Origin: Physcocola sp002396385
Lineage (GTDB): Bacteria > Bacteroidota > Bacteroidia > Bacteroidales > Paludibacteraceae
Assembly (NCBI GenBank): GCA_946535435.1
Contig: CAMNDM010000004.1
Location: forward strand, 62,001 to 126,000
Direction of reading: 5' to 3'
Length of the DNA: 64,000 bases
The translations under genes and the position numbers were made by a program. Shown here piece by piece: positions 35,554 to 43,733 of this stretch. How positions within the stretch are numbered: the stretch's first letter is position 1; each line of letters opens with the position of its first letter. Under the pieces are notes generated by a model that was given only the letters and a program-made list of their open reading frames with translations, was not told the origin of the DNA and did not search any database.

Positions 35554-36465
35554 TTACTTCTTCTTTTTCGTTTTGTCTATTCCATACGAGAGAATGAGTT
35601 CGTGTGTGTTCGAAGGCAGTCGGTAATTCGTTCCGAAACCTAGGTCGTAAGAGTAGCCGAAGCGGAATTTCTTCCATTCTATACCGAGTGTCATAACCAG
35701 CATCGAAGGGTCGAACCCCTCGTTGAGGTCTGGTCGGAAGGTGACTCCGCCCCAAATGAAACGGTCGTAGAATGCAAGTGAGCCAATCTCAAGCACGTTG
35801 GTTTTGTTGCGGTGCATATAGGCTACGGTTGGGGCCAGTTCCCATTTTGTGCATAGCGGAATTAGCGATGTCCCGTATAGGTAGTAATGGCGTTCCGACT
35901 GGAAGGTGGTCTCCTCGTTCTTGGTTAGGTGGGTGACCGAGGCGCCTAATGTCCAGTAGGGGTTGGTCAACTCAAAACCTAAATCGAAGTCGGGCGATAC
36001 TTCTGTCTCTTTGTCGGCGGGGAGTGATTCCTCGCCTATTTCCGAGTAGTCTTCAACTGTGTTTTGGTAGGCATCGAAATAACCGATGTTGATGCCGCCT
36101 CCCAAACCGAACGAGAGCACGTAGTTGTCGCTCAAGTCTATCTGATAGGCATAAACCAACTTCATGTTTGTGGTGCTGTGTGCCACACCTATCTTGTCGT
36201 ACGAGCAGGTGAAGCCCATTCCCGACTTAATCTTGTCGATATAATTGGTCACGTTCAACACGCCCGTGCGCGGACTGTTCTCTATGCCCGCCCATTGTAT
36301 TCGGCCATGCAGGAAGATGTCTACATCGTTGGTGTTACCGGTCGCGGCTGGGTTCTTGTTTACGCGCGAGAAGATTTCTTGCGAGAGCAAAAGGTCTTGC
36401 TGGGCACTTGCCTGTAAAAGGCCGAGTGCGGTAAACAATGTGTATAATATAGCTTTCTTTCTCAT
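35554..36465 (-). CDS. PorP/SprF-family outer-membrane protein (cassette 1)
   Basis: 303 residues with a signal peptide (ending LQASA-QQD) and a PorP/SprF beta-barrel pattern: LSQEIFSRVNKNPAATGNT at the N-terminus, GRIQWAGIENSPRT, then strands ending FGYSYDLGFGTN and THELILSYGID. In Flavobacterium, SprF-like proteins are needed for secretion or anchoring of cargo with type B sorting domains. Here it is the last gene of a minus-strand operon with exactly such cargo upstream. The paralogue at 42808 is very similar. Confidence 0.93.
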   Translation of the reverse strand: MRKKAILYTLFTALGLLQASAQQDLLLSQEIFSRVNKNPAATGNTNDVDIFLHGRIQWAGIENSPRTGVLNVTNYIDKIKSGMGFTCSYDKIGVAHSTTNMKLVYAYQIDLSDNYVLSFGLGGGINIGYFDAYQNTVEDYSEIGEESLPADKETEVSPDFDLGFELTNPYWTLGASVTHLTKNEETTFQSERHYYLYGTSLIPLCTKWELAPTVAYMHRNKTNVLEIGSLAFYDRFIWGGVTFRPDLNEGFDPSMLVMTLGIEWKKFRFGYSYDLGFGTNYRLPSNTHELILSYGIDKTKKKK

Positions 36466-36474
36466 GGTCTCTGA

Positions 36475-37749
36475 TTAGTCTAGTTTGATGATTTCTACAC
36501 GGCGGTTCTTCTGGTGCTCTTCTTCGGTTTTCGCATCCCTGATTTCTGGCTGTAACTCTCCGAATCCCTGGTGTACCAAACGGCTCTTGTCTATGCCCAT
36601 CTTTACAAGTCGGTCGCGAACAATCTTTGCTCGGCTGATTGAAAGTTTTTTGTTGTACTTTTCGGTGCCTCGGGTGTCGGTATGTCCGTTTATCAGGAAT
36701 TTGCTGTCTGGATTAGAGGTGATGAATTCGTAGATGTAGTCGAATTCTTTATCGTAGCTGTCAATCAGCGATGTCTTGTCGAAATCGAAGTAGAAGATGC
36801 AGGTGTTGTAGTCCTTCCTTATCACCTTCATTGCGGTGTCGGTCTTGACGATGGCTTCCGCCGGCACAGTGTCGGCTGGTACGGTCTCTACTATTACAGG
36901 CTTCTGTTTCTCAGGACGGTAGATGTTGTCGTTGCCGTCTCGGTTGGAAATGAGGAACGGACAGCCGTTTACCACTACATAATTCTCGTCGTTGCTGTTG
37001 GTGTTGAAGGCTGTTGGTATCATCTCTGGTCTTGTACGGTCTGTAAGGCTGGTCTTGAAGATGTTCGAACCCGTTAGCGTGTCGCTGGTGCTAGACGTAA
37101 AATAGAATGCGCTGTCGCCTGCCAAGAATGGGAAGTCTTCATCGGCGGAGGTGTTGATTCTTTCGCCCATGTTTACTGGTGCCGACCATCGGTCGGTGTT
37201 CCAGTCTGAATACCAAATATCCTTTCCGCCGGCTCCGCCTTCAAATGTTGCAGAGTAGTAGAGGCGTTTCCCGTTCTTCGAAAGCGCAGGGTTGTACATG
37301 CCTTTCACTGCAGGCTCTCGGTAGGTCCATCTTCTTGCGGCAAACGATGTCCCCTTTATTTCTGTTCGGCCTCCGCCAAGTCCGTCAATCTTCAATTTCT
37401 GAGGATTCCCCCAAAGGTTGTTGACCTGTTCTGCTTGGTAGAGCTCGCCCCCTTTTGAAAAAATGATGGTTTTGCCGTATTGGGTAAACTGGCCTTCTAT
37501 GCCTAAACTGCTGAGGTCGGGCATTGGGGTTATGGATTGAATGTCCAGGCTGTCGCCCATTTCTGCCAAGTAGACGGTGTCGTTTCTGGTAAAGGCCAGC
37601 TTTCCGTTCAGCAGGGAAAGACCTCCCTCTGCTTTTTCTGTGTTGGTGCGCGATCGCTCTATGGTGTAGCCTTCTAAGAACTTTCGTTCTATTGATAGGG
37701 CGGTCGTAGTTATTAGGATTGCAATGGCAGTGATAACTGGTTTCTTCAT
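36475..37749 (-). CDS. PD40 beta-propeller plus OmpA-domain protein (cassette 1)
   Basis: 424 residues: a signal peptide, a beta-propeller-like region with PD40 repeats (NPALSKNGKRLYYSATFEGG and EDFPFLAGDSAFYFTSS), a Pro/Val/Thr-rich linker (about 280-310) and a C-terminal OmpA domain (NGHTDTRGTEKYNKKLSISRA, HQKNRRVEIIKLD) that binds peptidoglycan. It probably ties the outer-membrane PorP/SprF complex to the cell wall, as proposed for similar proteins near T9SS cargo. The gaps to its neighbours are 9 and 15 bases. Confidence 0.9.
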   Translation of the reverse strand: MKKPVITAIAILITTTALSIERKFLEGYTIERSRTNTEKAEGGLSLLNGKLAFTRNDTVYLAEMGDSLDIQSITPMPDLSSLGIEGQFTQYGKTIIFSKGGELYQAEQVNNLWGNPQKLKIDGLGGGRTEIKGTSFAARRWTYREPAVKGMYNPALSKNGKRLYYSATFEGGAGGKDIWYSDWNTDRWSAPVNMGERINTSADEDFPFLAGDSAFYFTSSTSDTLTGSNIFKTSLTDRTRPEMIPTAFNTNSNDENYVVVNGCPFLISNRDGNDNIYRPEKQKPVIVETVPADTVPAEAIVKTDTAMKVIRKDYNTCIFYFDFDKTSLIDSYDKEFDYIYEFITSNPDSKFLINGHTDTRGTEKYNKKLSISRAKIVRDRLVKMGIDKSRLVHQGFGELQPEIRDAKTEEEHQKNRRVEIIKLD

Positions 37750-37764
37750 GTTGTTCTTTTCTTG

Positions 37765-39054
37765 TTATTTGTATACTTCAATAGACCCTTTCTTTTTTCT
37801 GTCGTCTTTTAAGATTATTGTGTAGATGTATACGCCTGGGTCGGCTGTCTCTCCTCTGTAGCTGCCGTCCCAACCGTCTTTAGAGTGGCAAACCAGGTTG
37901 CCATAACGGTCGTAGATGTAGACTTCGTAACCTTTCATGAAGACGTCGTTTTTGCCATCGCGGGTGTGAGGCGTAAACAGCGTTGGTATAATTGTGCTGT
38001 CTATTGGCTCCACAACTTTCAGCTGCACCGTGACCACGCTGTCGCAACCATACCTGTTTGTCTTTGTCAGTTTGTGGTAGAATACTCCAACTTTTTCTTG
38101 TACTGGCAAGTCAAATCCGTAGTATTGGTAGTCGTATCCTTTGAAAACGGTTGCATAGTAATGGAACGTGCTGGTTGGTAGTTTTTTAATATGCAGATAT
38201 ATAATCGAGTCGGCTCCAGAGGCTGTTGTCTCGTGCAGAATGTAGGTTCTGCCCGGCTTGTAGGCGCTGTCTTTATAGGTGAATGTCTCGTTCTCGCAGA
38301 TTTCCTCGTATAGGTGATTGCTGTATGCGGAGTCGGGGCTTACATATAGCGACAAGGTGACTGTACTGTCGCAACCGAATTGGTTTTTAAATGTTTCGGT
38401 GTAGGTAGAGGCTCCGGCTGTTAGTTCCCCAATGTTGAAGCCATTTGCCGTATAGCTTCCTTTTGCGGTGGAGGTGGTGTCGTAGATGGTGGTGTCGTTG
38501 GGTTCGGCTACAAAAAGGTGGAGCTGTAACGATGAGTCGCAGTCGCAGCCTTTGTATTTGCCAAGAACTATTTTGTATTCGCCGGTCTGGTCGAAGGTCT
38601 CACCATGAATGGTGTAGCTCTCGCCTTTACAGATGGTGTCGTAGACGGGTATGGGTCGGGTAAGGGAATTCAGTATCAGGGTCACCGTACTGTCGCAACC
38701 ATATTCGTTTTTAAGGGTCTTTGAGAAAAAACTGAGGGTGCCTAGCTTTACGTCGACCGTGAAGCCATTCTTGTTGTAATGGGTCTCGTTGACGATGAAG
38801 TCGTTAATAATCACGGTGTCCGTCCTCGCAGGCTTGAGGTTTAAGTTCACAATGGAATCTCCCCCTTGCTTGTCTTTCATCTTTATGGTGTAAACGCCTG
38901 GAGTGGTGAATTCTTTGTCTCCTATTCTGAAGGTGTCGTTTGCGCAAAGCAAAGCGTCAATAGTTGTGTTTGGCTTCTGATTCTTTTGTGCCTGCATGGC
39001 TGGCCATGTCGCCAACAAAAGAATCATCAGCAAACTTTTAATCTTTTTGAACAT
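37765..39054 (-). CDS. T9SS type B sorting-domain surface protein (cassette 1)
   Basis: 429 residues: a signal peptide (ending AMQA-QKN), then about five beta-rich repeats of 60-70 residues, each with a C-E/K-G/N-E-x-Y/F start and a YGCDSTVTLIL-type end, and a C-terminal type B (gliding motility-associated) sorting domain: PTLFTPHTRDGKNDVF, EVYIYDRYGNLVCHSKDGWDG and DPGVYIYTIILKDDRKKKGS. It is exported through Sec and then T9SS, and probably anchored at the surface. Its sorting domain is nearly identical to those at 39.1 and 45.0 kb. Confidence 0.92.
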   Translation of the reverse strand: MFKKIKSLLMILLLATWPAMQAQKNQKPNTTIDALLCANDTFRIGDKEFTTPGVYTIKMKDKQGGDSIVNLNLKPARTDTVIINDFIVNETHYNKNGFTVDVKLGTLSFFSKTLKNEYGCDSTVTLILNSLTRPIPVYDTICKGESYTIHGETFDQTGEYKIVLGKYKGCDCDSSLQLHLFVAEPNDTTIYDTTSTAKGSYTANGFNIGELTAGASTYTETFKNQFGCDSTVTLSLYVSPDSAYSNHLYEEICENETFTYKDSAYKPGRTYILHETTASGADSIIYLHIKKLPTSTFHYYATVFKGYDYQYYGFDLPVQEKVGVFYHKLTKTNRYGCDSVVTVQLKVVEPIDSTIIPTLFTPHTRDGKNDVFMKGYEVYIYDRYGNLVCHSKDGWDGSYRGETADPGVYIYTIILKDDRKKKGSIEVYK

Positions 39055-39074
39055 TTCTTGAGGTAAAATGTAGG

Positions 39075-40829
39075 TTATTTATATAGTTCAATTGTCCCTT
39101 TCTTCTTTCTCTTGTCTTTCAGTATGATTGTGTAAATGTAGACGCCTGGGTCGGCAAGTTTTCCTTTATAATATCCGTCCCAACCGTTTTTAGAGTGGCA
39201 GACCAGGTTGCCATAACGGTCGTAGATGTAGACTTCGTAATTGTCCATAAAGATGTCGTTTTTCCCATTTCGCAAATAGGGTGTGAACAGGGTTGGAACT
39301 GTTATGGTGTCTTTCGGAATTACGACGTTCAACTGCAGGGTTATGGTGCTGTCGCATCCATAACCGTTTGTGGTTGTCAGTTTGTGGAAGAATACGCCTT
39401 CTTTTTCCTGCACTGGCAACTCAAAACCGTTTTCCGAATAGCTGTCTCCAATATTTACTGTGGCCGAATAGCGGCTCTTGCTGGTTGGCAAACTCTTTAT
39501 GTTCAATATAACCACACTGTCGTAGCCTAGGGCTGTTGTTTCATGCAAAGTGTAGCTGTTGCCAGGCTTGTAGGTCTCGCCGTTGTATGTGTAGGTCTCA
39601 TTGTCGCAAATTGCTTCGTCTATTTCTTCTCCGTAAACGGTGTGTGGGGCAACTTCCAACACCAGTGTGACCACGCTGTCGCAGCCGAATTGGTTCTTGT
39701 AGGTTTTGGTGTAAGTGTTCTCGCCGACTTTAAGCTTTTTTATGTTGAAACCGTTCTTTTTATATTTTCTGTCGGCAATTGAAATGGTGTCATAAAGTGT
39801 TGTCTCGTTTGGCTCGGACACAAACAGGTGTATTTGTTGTGTCGAGTCTGCGTCGCTTCCCTTGAATTTTCCAAGCACAACTTCGTAGTCGCCGGTTTTG
39901 TCGAAGGTCTTCCCTGCTATGGTAAAGGTCTCGCCTTTGCAGATGGTCTCGTATATGGGCGATGGCTGGATGTAGGAGGTAAGGACGAGCGTTACTATGC
40001 TGTCACAACCATATTGGTTTTTCAGTGTCTGGGTGTAGGTGCTGACTGTCCCCTCTTTTATGTCAACCGAGAATCCGTTGCCTTCATAGTGGGTCTTGTC
40101 CACGATGTAGTCCTTTATCTCTACGGTGTCTTTTGGCGCTTGCTCTATGTTCAGGGTGACAATTGAATCGCCGCCTTGTTTGTTGGCTAACTTCGTTGTG
40201 TGGGTCCCTGGTGTTGAGAATTCTTTGTTGCCGATTTTGTAGGTTTCTCCCTCACAAAGTAAAACGTTTATCGTTTCGTAGGTAACGTTTGTTTTTCCGT
40301 TGCCATTACCGTTTCCATTACCATTGCCATTTCCGTTTCCATTGCCATTACCATTCCCATTACCGTTTCCGTTTCCATTTCCATTTCCATTTCCGTTTCC
40401 GTTGCCATTACCGTTTCCGTTGCCATTGCCATTTCCATTCCCATTACCGTTTCCGTTCCCATTTCCATTTCCGTTTCCATTGCCATTTCCGTTGCCATTA
40501 CCGTTTCCGTTGCCATTACCGTTTCCGTTGCCATTTCCATTTTCTGGGTCTTTAGGGTCTTTTTTCTTCCAAATGGCATAAAGGGTCGTGTCCCCATCAG
40601 GCGTGAACTTTTCTCCTGGCTTGTACGATTTGCCAGTTCCATCTTCTTTTGTGTTCCATTCTAAAAATTCGCATCCTTCTCTTTCTAATTCGGGAAGAAC
40701 TATTGCCTGCTGGTTTTTAAGACCATTCAATGCGGTATGCTTCCGGAAAAAATCTGGACTTAATGTTTCTTGCGCCTGTGTGAATGAACAGAACAGCAGA
40801 AAAATCCAAGGTAAAATATGTTTAGACAT
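39075..40829 (-). CDS. T9SS type B surface protein with long Asn-Gly repeat
   Basis: 584 residues from the ATG at 40829, which gives the signal peptide MSKHILPWIFLLFCSFTQA. Next comes an InlB B-repeat-like (Listeria-Bacteroides repeat) segment with EREGCEFLEWNTKEDGTG and DTTLYAIWKKKD, then about 41 Asn-Gly dipeptides, then five CEGETY...GCDSVVTLVL repeats and a type B sorting domain ending KKKGTIELYK. The last 380 residues are paralogous to the protein at 37765. The Asn-Gly tract is probably a flexible stalk that varies in length. It is the first gene of the cassette operon. Confidence 0.9.
   Translation of the reverse strand: MSKHILPWIFLLFCSFTQAQETLSPDFFRKHTALNGLKNQQAIVLPELEREGCEFLEWNTKEDGTGKSYKPGEKFTPDGDTTLYAIWKKKDPKDPENGNGNGNGNGNGNGNGNGNGNGNGNGNGNGNGNGNGNGNGNGNGNGNGNGNGNGNGNGNGNGNGNGNGNGNGNGNGNGNGNGKTNVTYETINVLLCEGETYKIGNKEFSTPGTHTTKLANKQGGDSIVTLNIEQAPKDTVEIKDYIVDKTHYEGNGFSVDIKEGTVSTYTQTLKNQYGCDSIVTLVLTSYIQPSPIYETICKGETFTIAGKTFDKTGDYEVVLGKFKGSDADSTQQIHLFVSEPNETTLYDTISIADRKYKKNGFNIKKLKVGENTYTKTYKNQFGCDSVVTLVLEVAPHTVYGEEIDEAICDNETYTYNGETYKPGNSYTLHETTALGYDSVVILNIKSLPTSKSRYSATVNIGDSYSENGFELPVQEKEGVFFHKLTTTNGYGCDSTITLQLNVVIPKDTITVPTLFTPYLRNGKNDIFMDNYEVYIYDRYGNLVCHSKNGWDGYYKGKLADPGVYIYTIILKDKRKKKGTIELYK
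40296..40541 (-). repeat. Hexanucleotide tandem repeat encoding (Asn-Gly)41
   Basis: About 41 six-base units, each reading on the plus strand as (A/T/G/C)CC(A/G)TT. Asn is always AAT or AAC and Gly uses all four codons. Wobble variation has diversified the DNA while the dipeptide stays perfect, so selection maintains the protein repeat. Confidence 0.93.
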
Positions 40830-41394
40830 CATAAATTTTAGGGGCTCTCTTTCCTTTTTTAACAACGCCAACTGTAAGAACCCTATGACAGGTGGTTGTG
40901 AAACGACTAACTACATAAATAATGTACAGTCCTGAACTGTGAATTTGCAAATGACAAGTTTAATACTGTACTATATCCTTCTTTTTTTCAACGCAAAATT
41001 ATAAAAAAACATACATGATACGGATAAAATATTCCGAAAAATGTATTTGCCAACAAATATTGTCTGTTTGGTGGCTTTTATACTAAGAGTTTTAGGCGAT
41101 TTGAAACTTTTCGGGTGTTTCGAACAGGTTCAATGGTGTGCCGTTCCGCTGTCTTTTAAGATGCTTCTGATATTGTTCTTTTAATTTAGCAGTCCTTAAA
41201 ATCAACATTAAGAATTGAAAAAAGTTTAAGGTAAGAGTCCGGAATCTTGTCAAGATACCTGTTTACCAAGCGTTCGAGTCCCATGCGCACCGCAGAAAGA
41301 GCGTCGAGAAATCGGTTCTCTTTTTTGTATATTGCATAAGGTTTTTAGTCCGACATTTTTTTTGTCGTTGTGCGGTGCGTGTGACTCTTTTTAC
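40830..41394. other. Gene-free stretch upstream of cassette 1
   Basis: About 560 bases with no supportable gene. A minus-strand -7 box, TAATTTTG (41001-40994), could drive cassette 1 with a leader of about 160 bases; no -33 is clear. The right part contains the tRNA-Asp remnant and its terminator hairpin (41295-41326). The rest is AT-rich without evident structure. Confidence 0.5.
41271..41292 (+). pseudogene. 3' fragment of tRNA-Asp (copy 3)
   Basis: GTTCGAGTCCCATGCGCACCG corresponds to the T-arm and 3' acceptor half of tRNA-Asp with one change in the acceptor. It is followed by the same GCAGAAAGAG...GGTTCTCTTTTTT terminator and the same TATTGCATAAGGTTTTT downstream sequence as at 34.4 kb. 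The 5' half is gone. Confidence 0.85.
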
Positions 41395-41781
41395 TTAGTG
41401 GTGCCCCAGTTCGCTCGATAGAATTTTAATCGCGGCAATAATGCTGAGGATGTAGCTGAAACAGCCGCCTAATAACAGGTCGTTGTAGATGCTTGTGTCG
41501 GTTTTCAAAAAGTAGACGGCTGTTGCCGATAGGGCGGCAACGAAAAATGGGATGTGGGTTCCGTAAAATTTTGAAGATATGAACAGAAAGGCAATGGTAC
41601 AAAAGGCAGAATAAATATAGAAGAGGGCGTTTGGATGGGTGTAGTACAGAAATATGCCCGCTATTGGGATGGAGATGAGCGATACAATTGCTAATGTGTC
41701 TTCCCATCCCAGATTGAATACTATACAGAGCACCGTAAGGGCGGCTAATGCTAGTGGAATAAATGTTAGAAATGTGATCAT
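41395..41781 (-). CDS. Small four-helix membrane protein (paralogue B)
   Basis: 128 residues, four membrane helices, paralogous to the gene at 34490 (shared IAGIFLYYTHPNALFYIYSAFC and LKTDTS region). It occupies the same place between a tRNA-Asp 3' end and the next block. No domain is recognised and function is unknown. The promoter has the shared 28-bp element. Confidence 0.72.
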   Translation of the reverse strand: MITFLTFIPLALAALTVLCIVFNLGWEDTLAIVSLISIPIAGIFLYYTHPNALFYIYSAFCTIAFLFISSKFYGTHIPFFVAALSATAVYFLKTDTSIYNDLLLGGCFSYILSIIAAIKILSSELGHH

Positions 41782-41806
41782 AATTGTTTAAGTTTTGTTT
41801 TTGAAG

Positions 41807-41862
41807 CAAAATTAGAGGGTCCGCCAGCTCTCTAAAAGAGCAAATATGTATAGAAAGTGAGC
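41807..41862 (-). promoter_or_regulatory. Promoter with shared 28-bp upstream element (copy 3)
   Basis: Minus strand: the element at 41862-41835 begins GCTCACTTTC and ends TGCTCTTT, then 20 bases, then TAATTTTG (41814-41807). The A-rich leader to the ATG is about 25 bases. Confidence 0.8.
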
Positions 41863-41968
41863 AAAATGGCATAAAATACTGTTGCTGGTACCTTCTTACC
41901 GATTTGAGGGAAATCTTCTTGCCCATTATAATTTTCGCGTGATTTTGATTGAAAAATTTCTCTCTTGG

Positions 41969-42000
41969 CTTGTATATGTCTGATTTTTGTTCTAACTTTG
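41969..42000 (+). promoter_or_regulatory. Promoter of tRNA-Asp copy 4
   Basis: CTTG (41969-41972), 20 bases, TAACTTTG (41993-42000), followed by the shared GCAACGCAAAACCGATAAGG leader. Confidence 0.72.
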
Positions 42001-42036
42001 CAACGCAAAACCGATAAGGTTGGGCTGGTCTGAATT

Positions 42037-42110
42037 GGTGCGTTAGTTCAGCTGGTTAGAATGCCGCCCTGTCACGGCGGAGGTCATGGGTTCGAGTCCC
42101 ATACGCACCG
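42037..42110 (+). tRNA. tRNA-Asp (GTC), copy 4
   Basis: 74 nt, identical to the gene at 34323, with anticodon GTC and no encoded CCA. A terminator hairpin (AGAGAATC...TGGTTCTCT, then T8) follows at 42113-42145. Confidence 0.97.
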
Positions 42111-42112
42111 CA

Positions 42113-42145
42113 CAAGAGAATCACATTGTTGGTTCTCTTTTTTTT
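42113..42145 (+). terminator. Terminator of tRNA-Asp copy 4
   Basis: AGAGAATC and GGTTCTCT arms followed by eight T. The 34 bases to the next ATG show no separate promoter box. Confidence 0.85.
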
Positions 42146-42179
42146 ATCTATTTAAAAACTTATCAGACGTTAACAAACT

Positions 42180-42662
42180 ATGAACGAAGAAAACATTAAG
42201 ACCTTAAAGACCTTTCTTGAAGGGAAAATTCCAAAAGACAGATTTCCTGTTGTAAGGAAGAGGTTGGCCGACATTGACGATGACAAGTTTCATAGGCTTA
42301 CCAACACAATTGAAAAAGAGTTTAAATCGAAGTGGATTACCTTTTTACTCAATTGGTTTGGCTATTTGGGACCTATATATCTGGGGCGTATTGGTAAAAC
42401 CATTGCGTTCTGGCTTCTCGTTGCTCTTGCTGGTGTAATGTTAGTGTTTTCCTTTTTTATTCCTTCCCTTCTCGATTCGTCTGGTCTGGATGCTGATACA
42501 AAAGACATTGTAGGTATGGTTTTATTGGTTGCAGGATGTGTCTTGTCGTTCATTCTCTCCATCTGGTGGCTCTTCGAACTATTTTTCTCTTTCAGCGATA
42601 CAAAGAAATATAATTACCAGAAATTTACTCAAGCTATTTCTATAAAGGGTTCTCAAATCTGA
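42180..42662 (+). CDS. TM2-like membrane protein
   Basis: 160 residues: a soluble charged N-terminal third, then a helix pair spanning about 55-140. The segment KWITFLLNWFGYLGPIYLGRIGKTIAFWLL resembles the glycine-turn-YLGR pattern of TM2 domains, though the spacing to the second helix is longer than usual. Function is unknown. It follows the tRNA-Asp terminator and is convergent with cassette 2. Confidence 0.65.
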   Translation: MNEENIKTLKTFLEGKIPKDRFPVVRKRLADIDDDKFHRLTNTIEKEFKSKWITFLLNWFGYLGPIYLGRIGKTIAFWLLVALAGVMLVFSFFIPSLLDSSGLDADTKDIVGMVLLVAGCVLSFILSIWWLFELFFSFSDTKKYNYQKFTQAISIKGSQI

Positions 42663-42766
42663 AACGCTTTATATCATAGACTAAACAAGGTAAAATATGG
42701 GGTAATGACATATTGGGTGGGTACAATTTTGCATTTATGCTTTTTTTGTCAACACCTGACTTGTTA

Positions 42767-42807
42767 TAAAACAAAAGCGGAAGGTTTCGGCCTTCCGCTT
42801 TTGTTTT
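42767..42807. terminator. Bidirectional terminator between the TM2-like gene and cassette 2
   Basis: AAAACAAAAGCGGAAGG and CCTTCCGCTTTTGTTTT form a long symmetrical hairpin with A and T tracts on both sides, usable from either strand. Confidence 0.93.
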
Positions 42808-43725
42808 TTACTGTTTTTTCCATTTGCCTTTGTCTATGCCGTACGAAAGTATGATTTCGTGCGTGCTCGACGACAGCTTCTCGTTTGTTCCTAGACCTAA
42901 ATCGTAGGAATAGCCGAACCTGAACTTCTTCCATTCAACACCTAGGGTGATGACCAACATCGACGGATTGAATCCTTCGTTCAAGTCTGGTCGAAGGGTT
43001 AGCCCTCCCCATACAAATCGGTCGTAGAATGCAAGCGACCCGATTTCCATCACATTGGTCTTGTTGCGGTGCATATACGACAAGGTTGGTGCCAATTCCC
43101 ATTTCTTGTTGACGGGTATGAGCGATGTCCCGTACAGATAGTAGTGGCGCTCTGGGTCTAATGAGTTGGACTCGTTCTTGGTCAGGTGGGTGACCGACGC
43201 TCCTACGGTCCAATAGGGGTTCGTCAACTCTGCTCCAAAGTCGAAGTCGGGCGATACCTTCGTCTCCTTGTCTGCCGACAGGGTCTCTTCGCCAAACTCG
43301 CTTGCGTCGTCAACGGTGTTTTGGTAGGGGTCGATGTAGCCGATGTTGACTCCGGCTCCTAATCCTAGCGAAAGCACGTACTTGTCGGTCAGGTCTAACT
43401 GGTAGGCATATACCAGTTTCATGTTGGTGGTGCTGTGTGCTACTCCCATTTTATCGTAAGAGCAGGTGAAACCCATTCCTGACTTTATTTTGTCGATGTA
43501 GTTCGTCACGTTCAGCACTCCGGTGCGTGGACTGTTGTCTATGCCGGCCCATTGTATGCGGCCGTGAAGGAAGATGTCTATGTCTTCGGTGTTGCCGGTT
43601 GCTGCCGGATTCTTGTTCACACGCGAGAAGATTTCTTGCGAGAGCATCAGGTCTTGCTGGGCACTTGCTGTGCAAATGCCAAGCACCGTAAACAGGCTAT
43701 ATAATATATTCTTTGTCGTCTTCAT
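42808..43725 (-). CDS. PorP/SprF-family outer-membrane protein (cassette 2)
   Basis: 305 residues, close paralogue of the protein at 35554: same LSQEIFSRVNKNPAATGNT start, same strand order and same THEIILSYGID end. Signal peptide ends TASA-QQD. It is last in the second operon after PD40-OmpA and the 1189-residue exported protein. Role by family: outer-membrane partner for type B T9SS cargo. Confidence 0.93.
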   Translation of the reverse strand: MKTTKNILYSLFTVLGICTASAQQDLMLSQEIFSRVNKNPAATGNTEDIDIFLHGRIQWAGIDNSPRTGVLNVTNYIDKIKSGMGFTCSYDKMGVAHSTTNMKLVYAYQLDLTDKYVLSLGLGAGVNIGYIDPYQNTVDDASEFGEETLSADKETKVSPDFDFGAELTNPYWTVGASVTHLTKNESNSLDPERHYYLYGTSLIPVNKKWELAPTLSYMHRNKTNVMEIGSLAFYDRFVWGGLTLRPDLNEGFNPSMLVITLGVEWKKFRFGYSYDLGLGTNEKLSSSTHEIILSYGIDKGKWKKQ

Positions 43726-43733
43726 TTTTCGAA

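Noticed and set aside
40296..40541. Possible CRISPR array.
   Set aside because: The unit is a 6-bp coding repeat with no spacers; no cas genes are in the window.
40289..40581. Plus-strand frames rich in Phe-Pro/Leu-Pro or His-Phe across the repeat.
   Set aside because: They are complementary-strand readings of the Asn-Gly repeat, with no promoter and no flanking protein sequence.
34323..42110. An intact integrative element at tRNA-Asp.
   Set aside because: No integrase, relaxase or phage gene is present between the repeats; only the attachment-like duplications remain.
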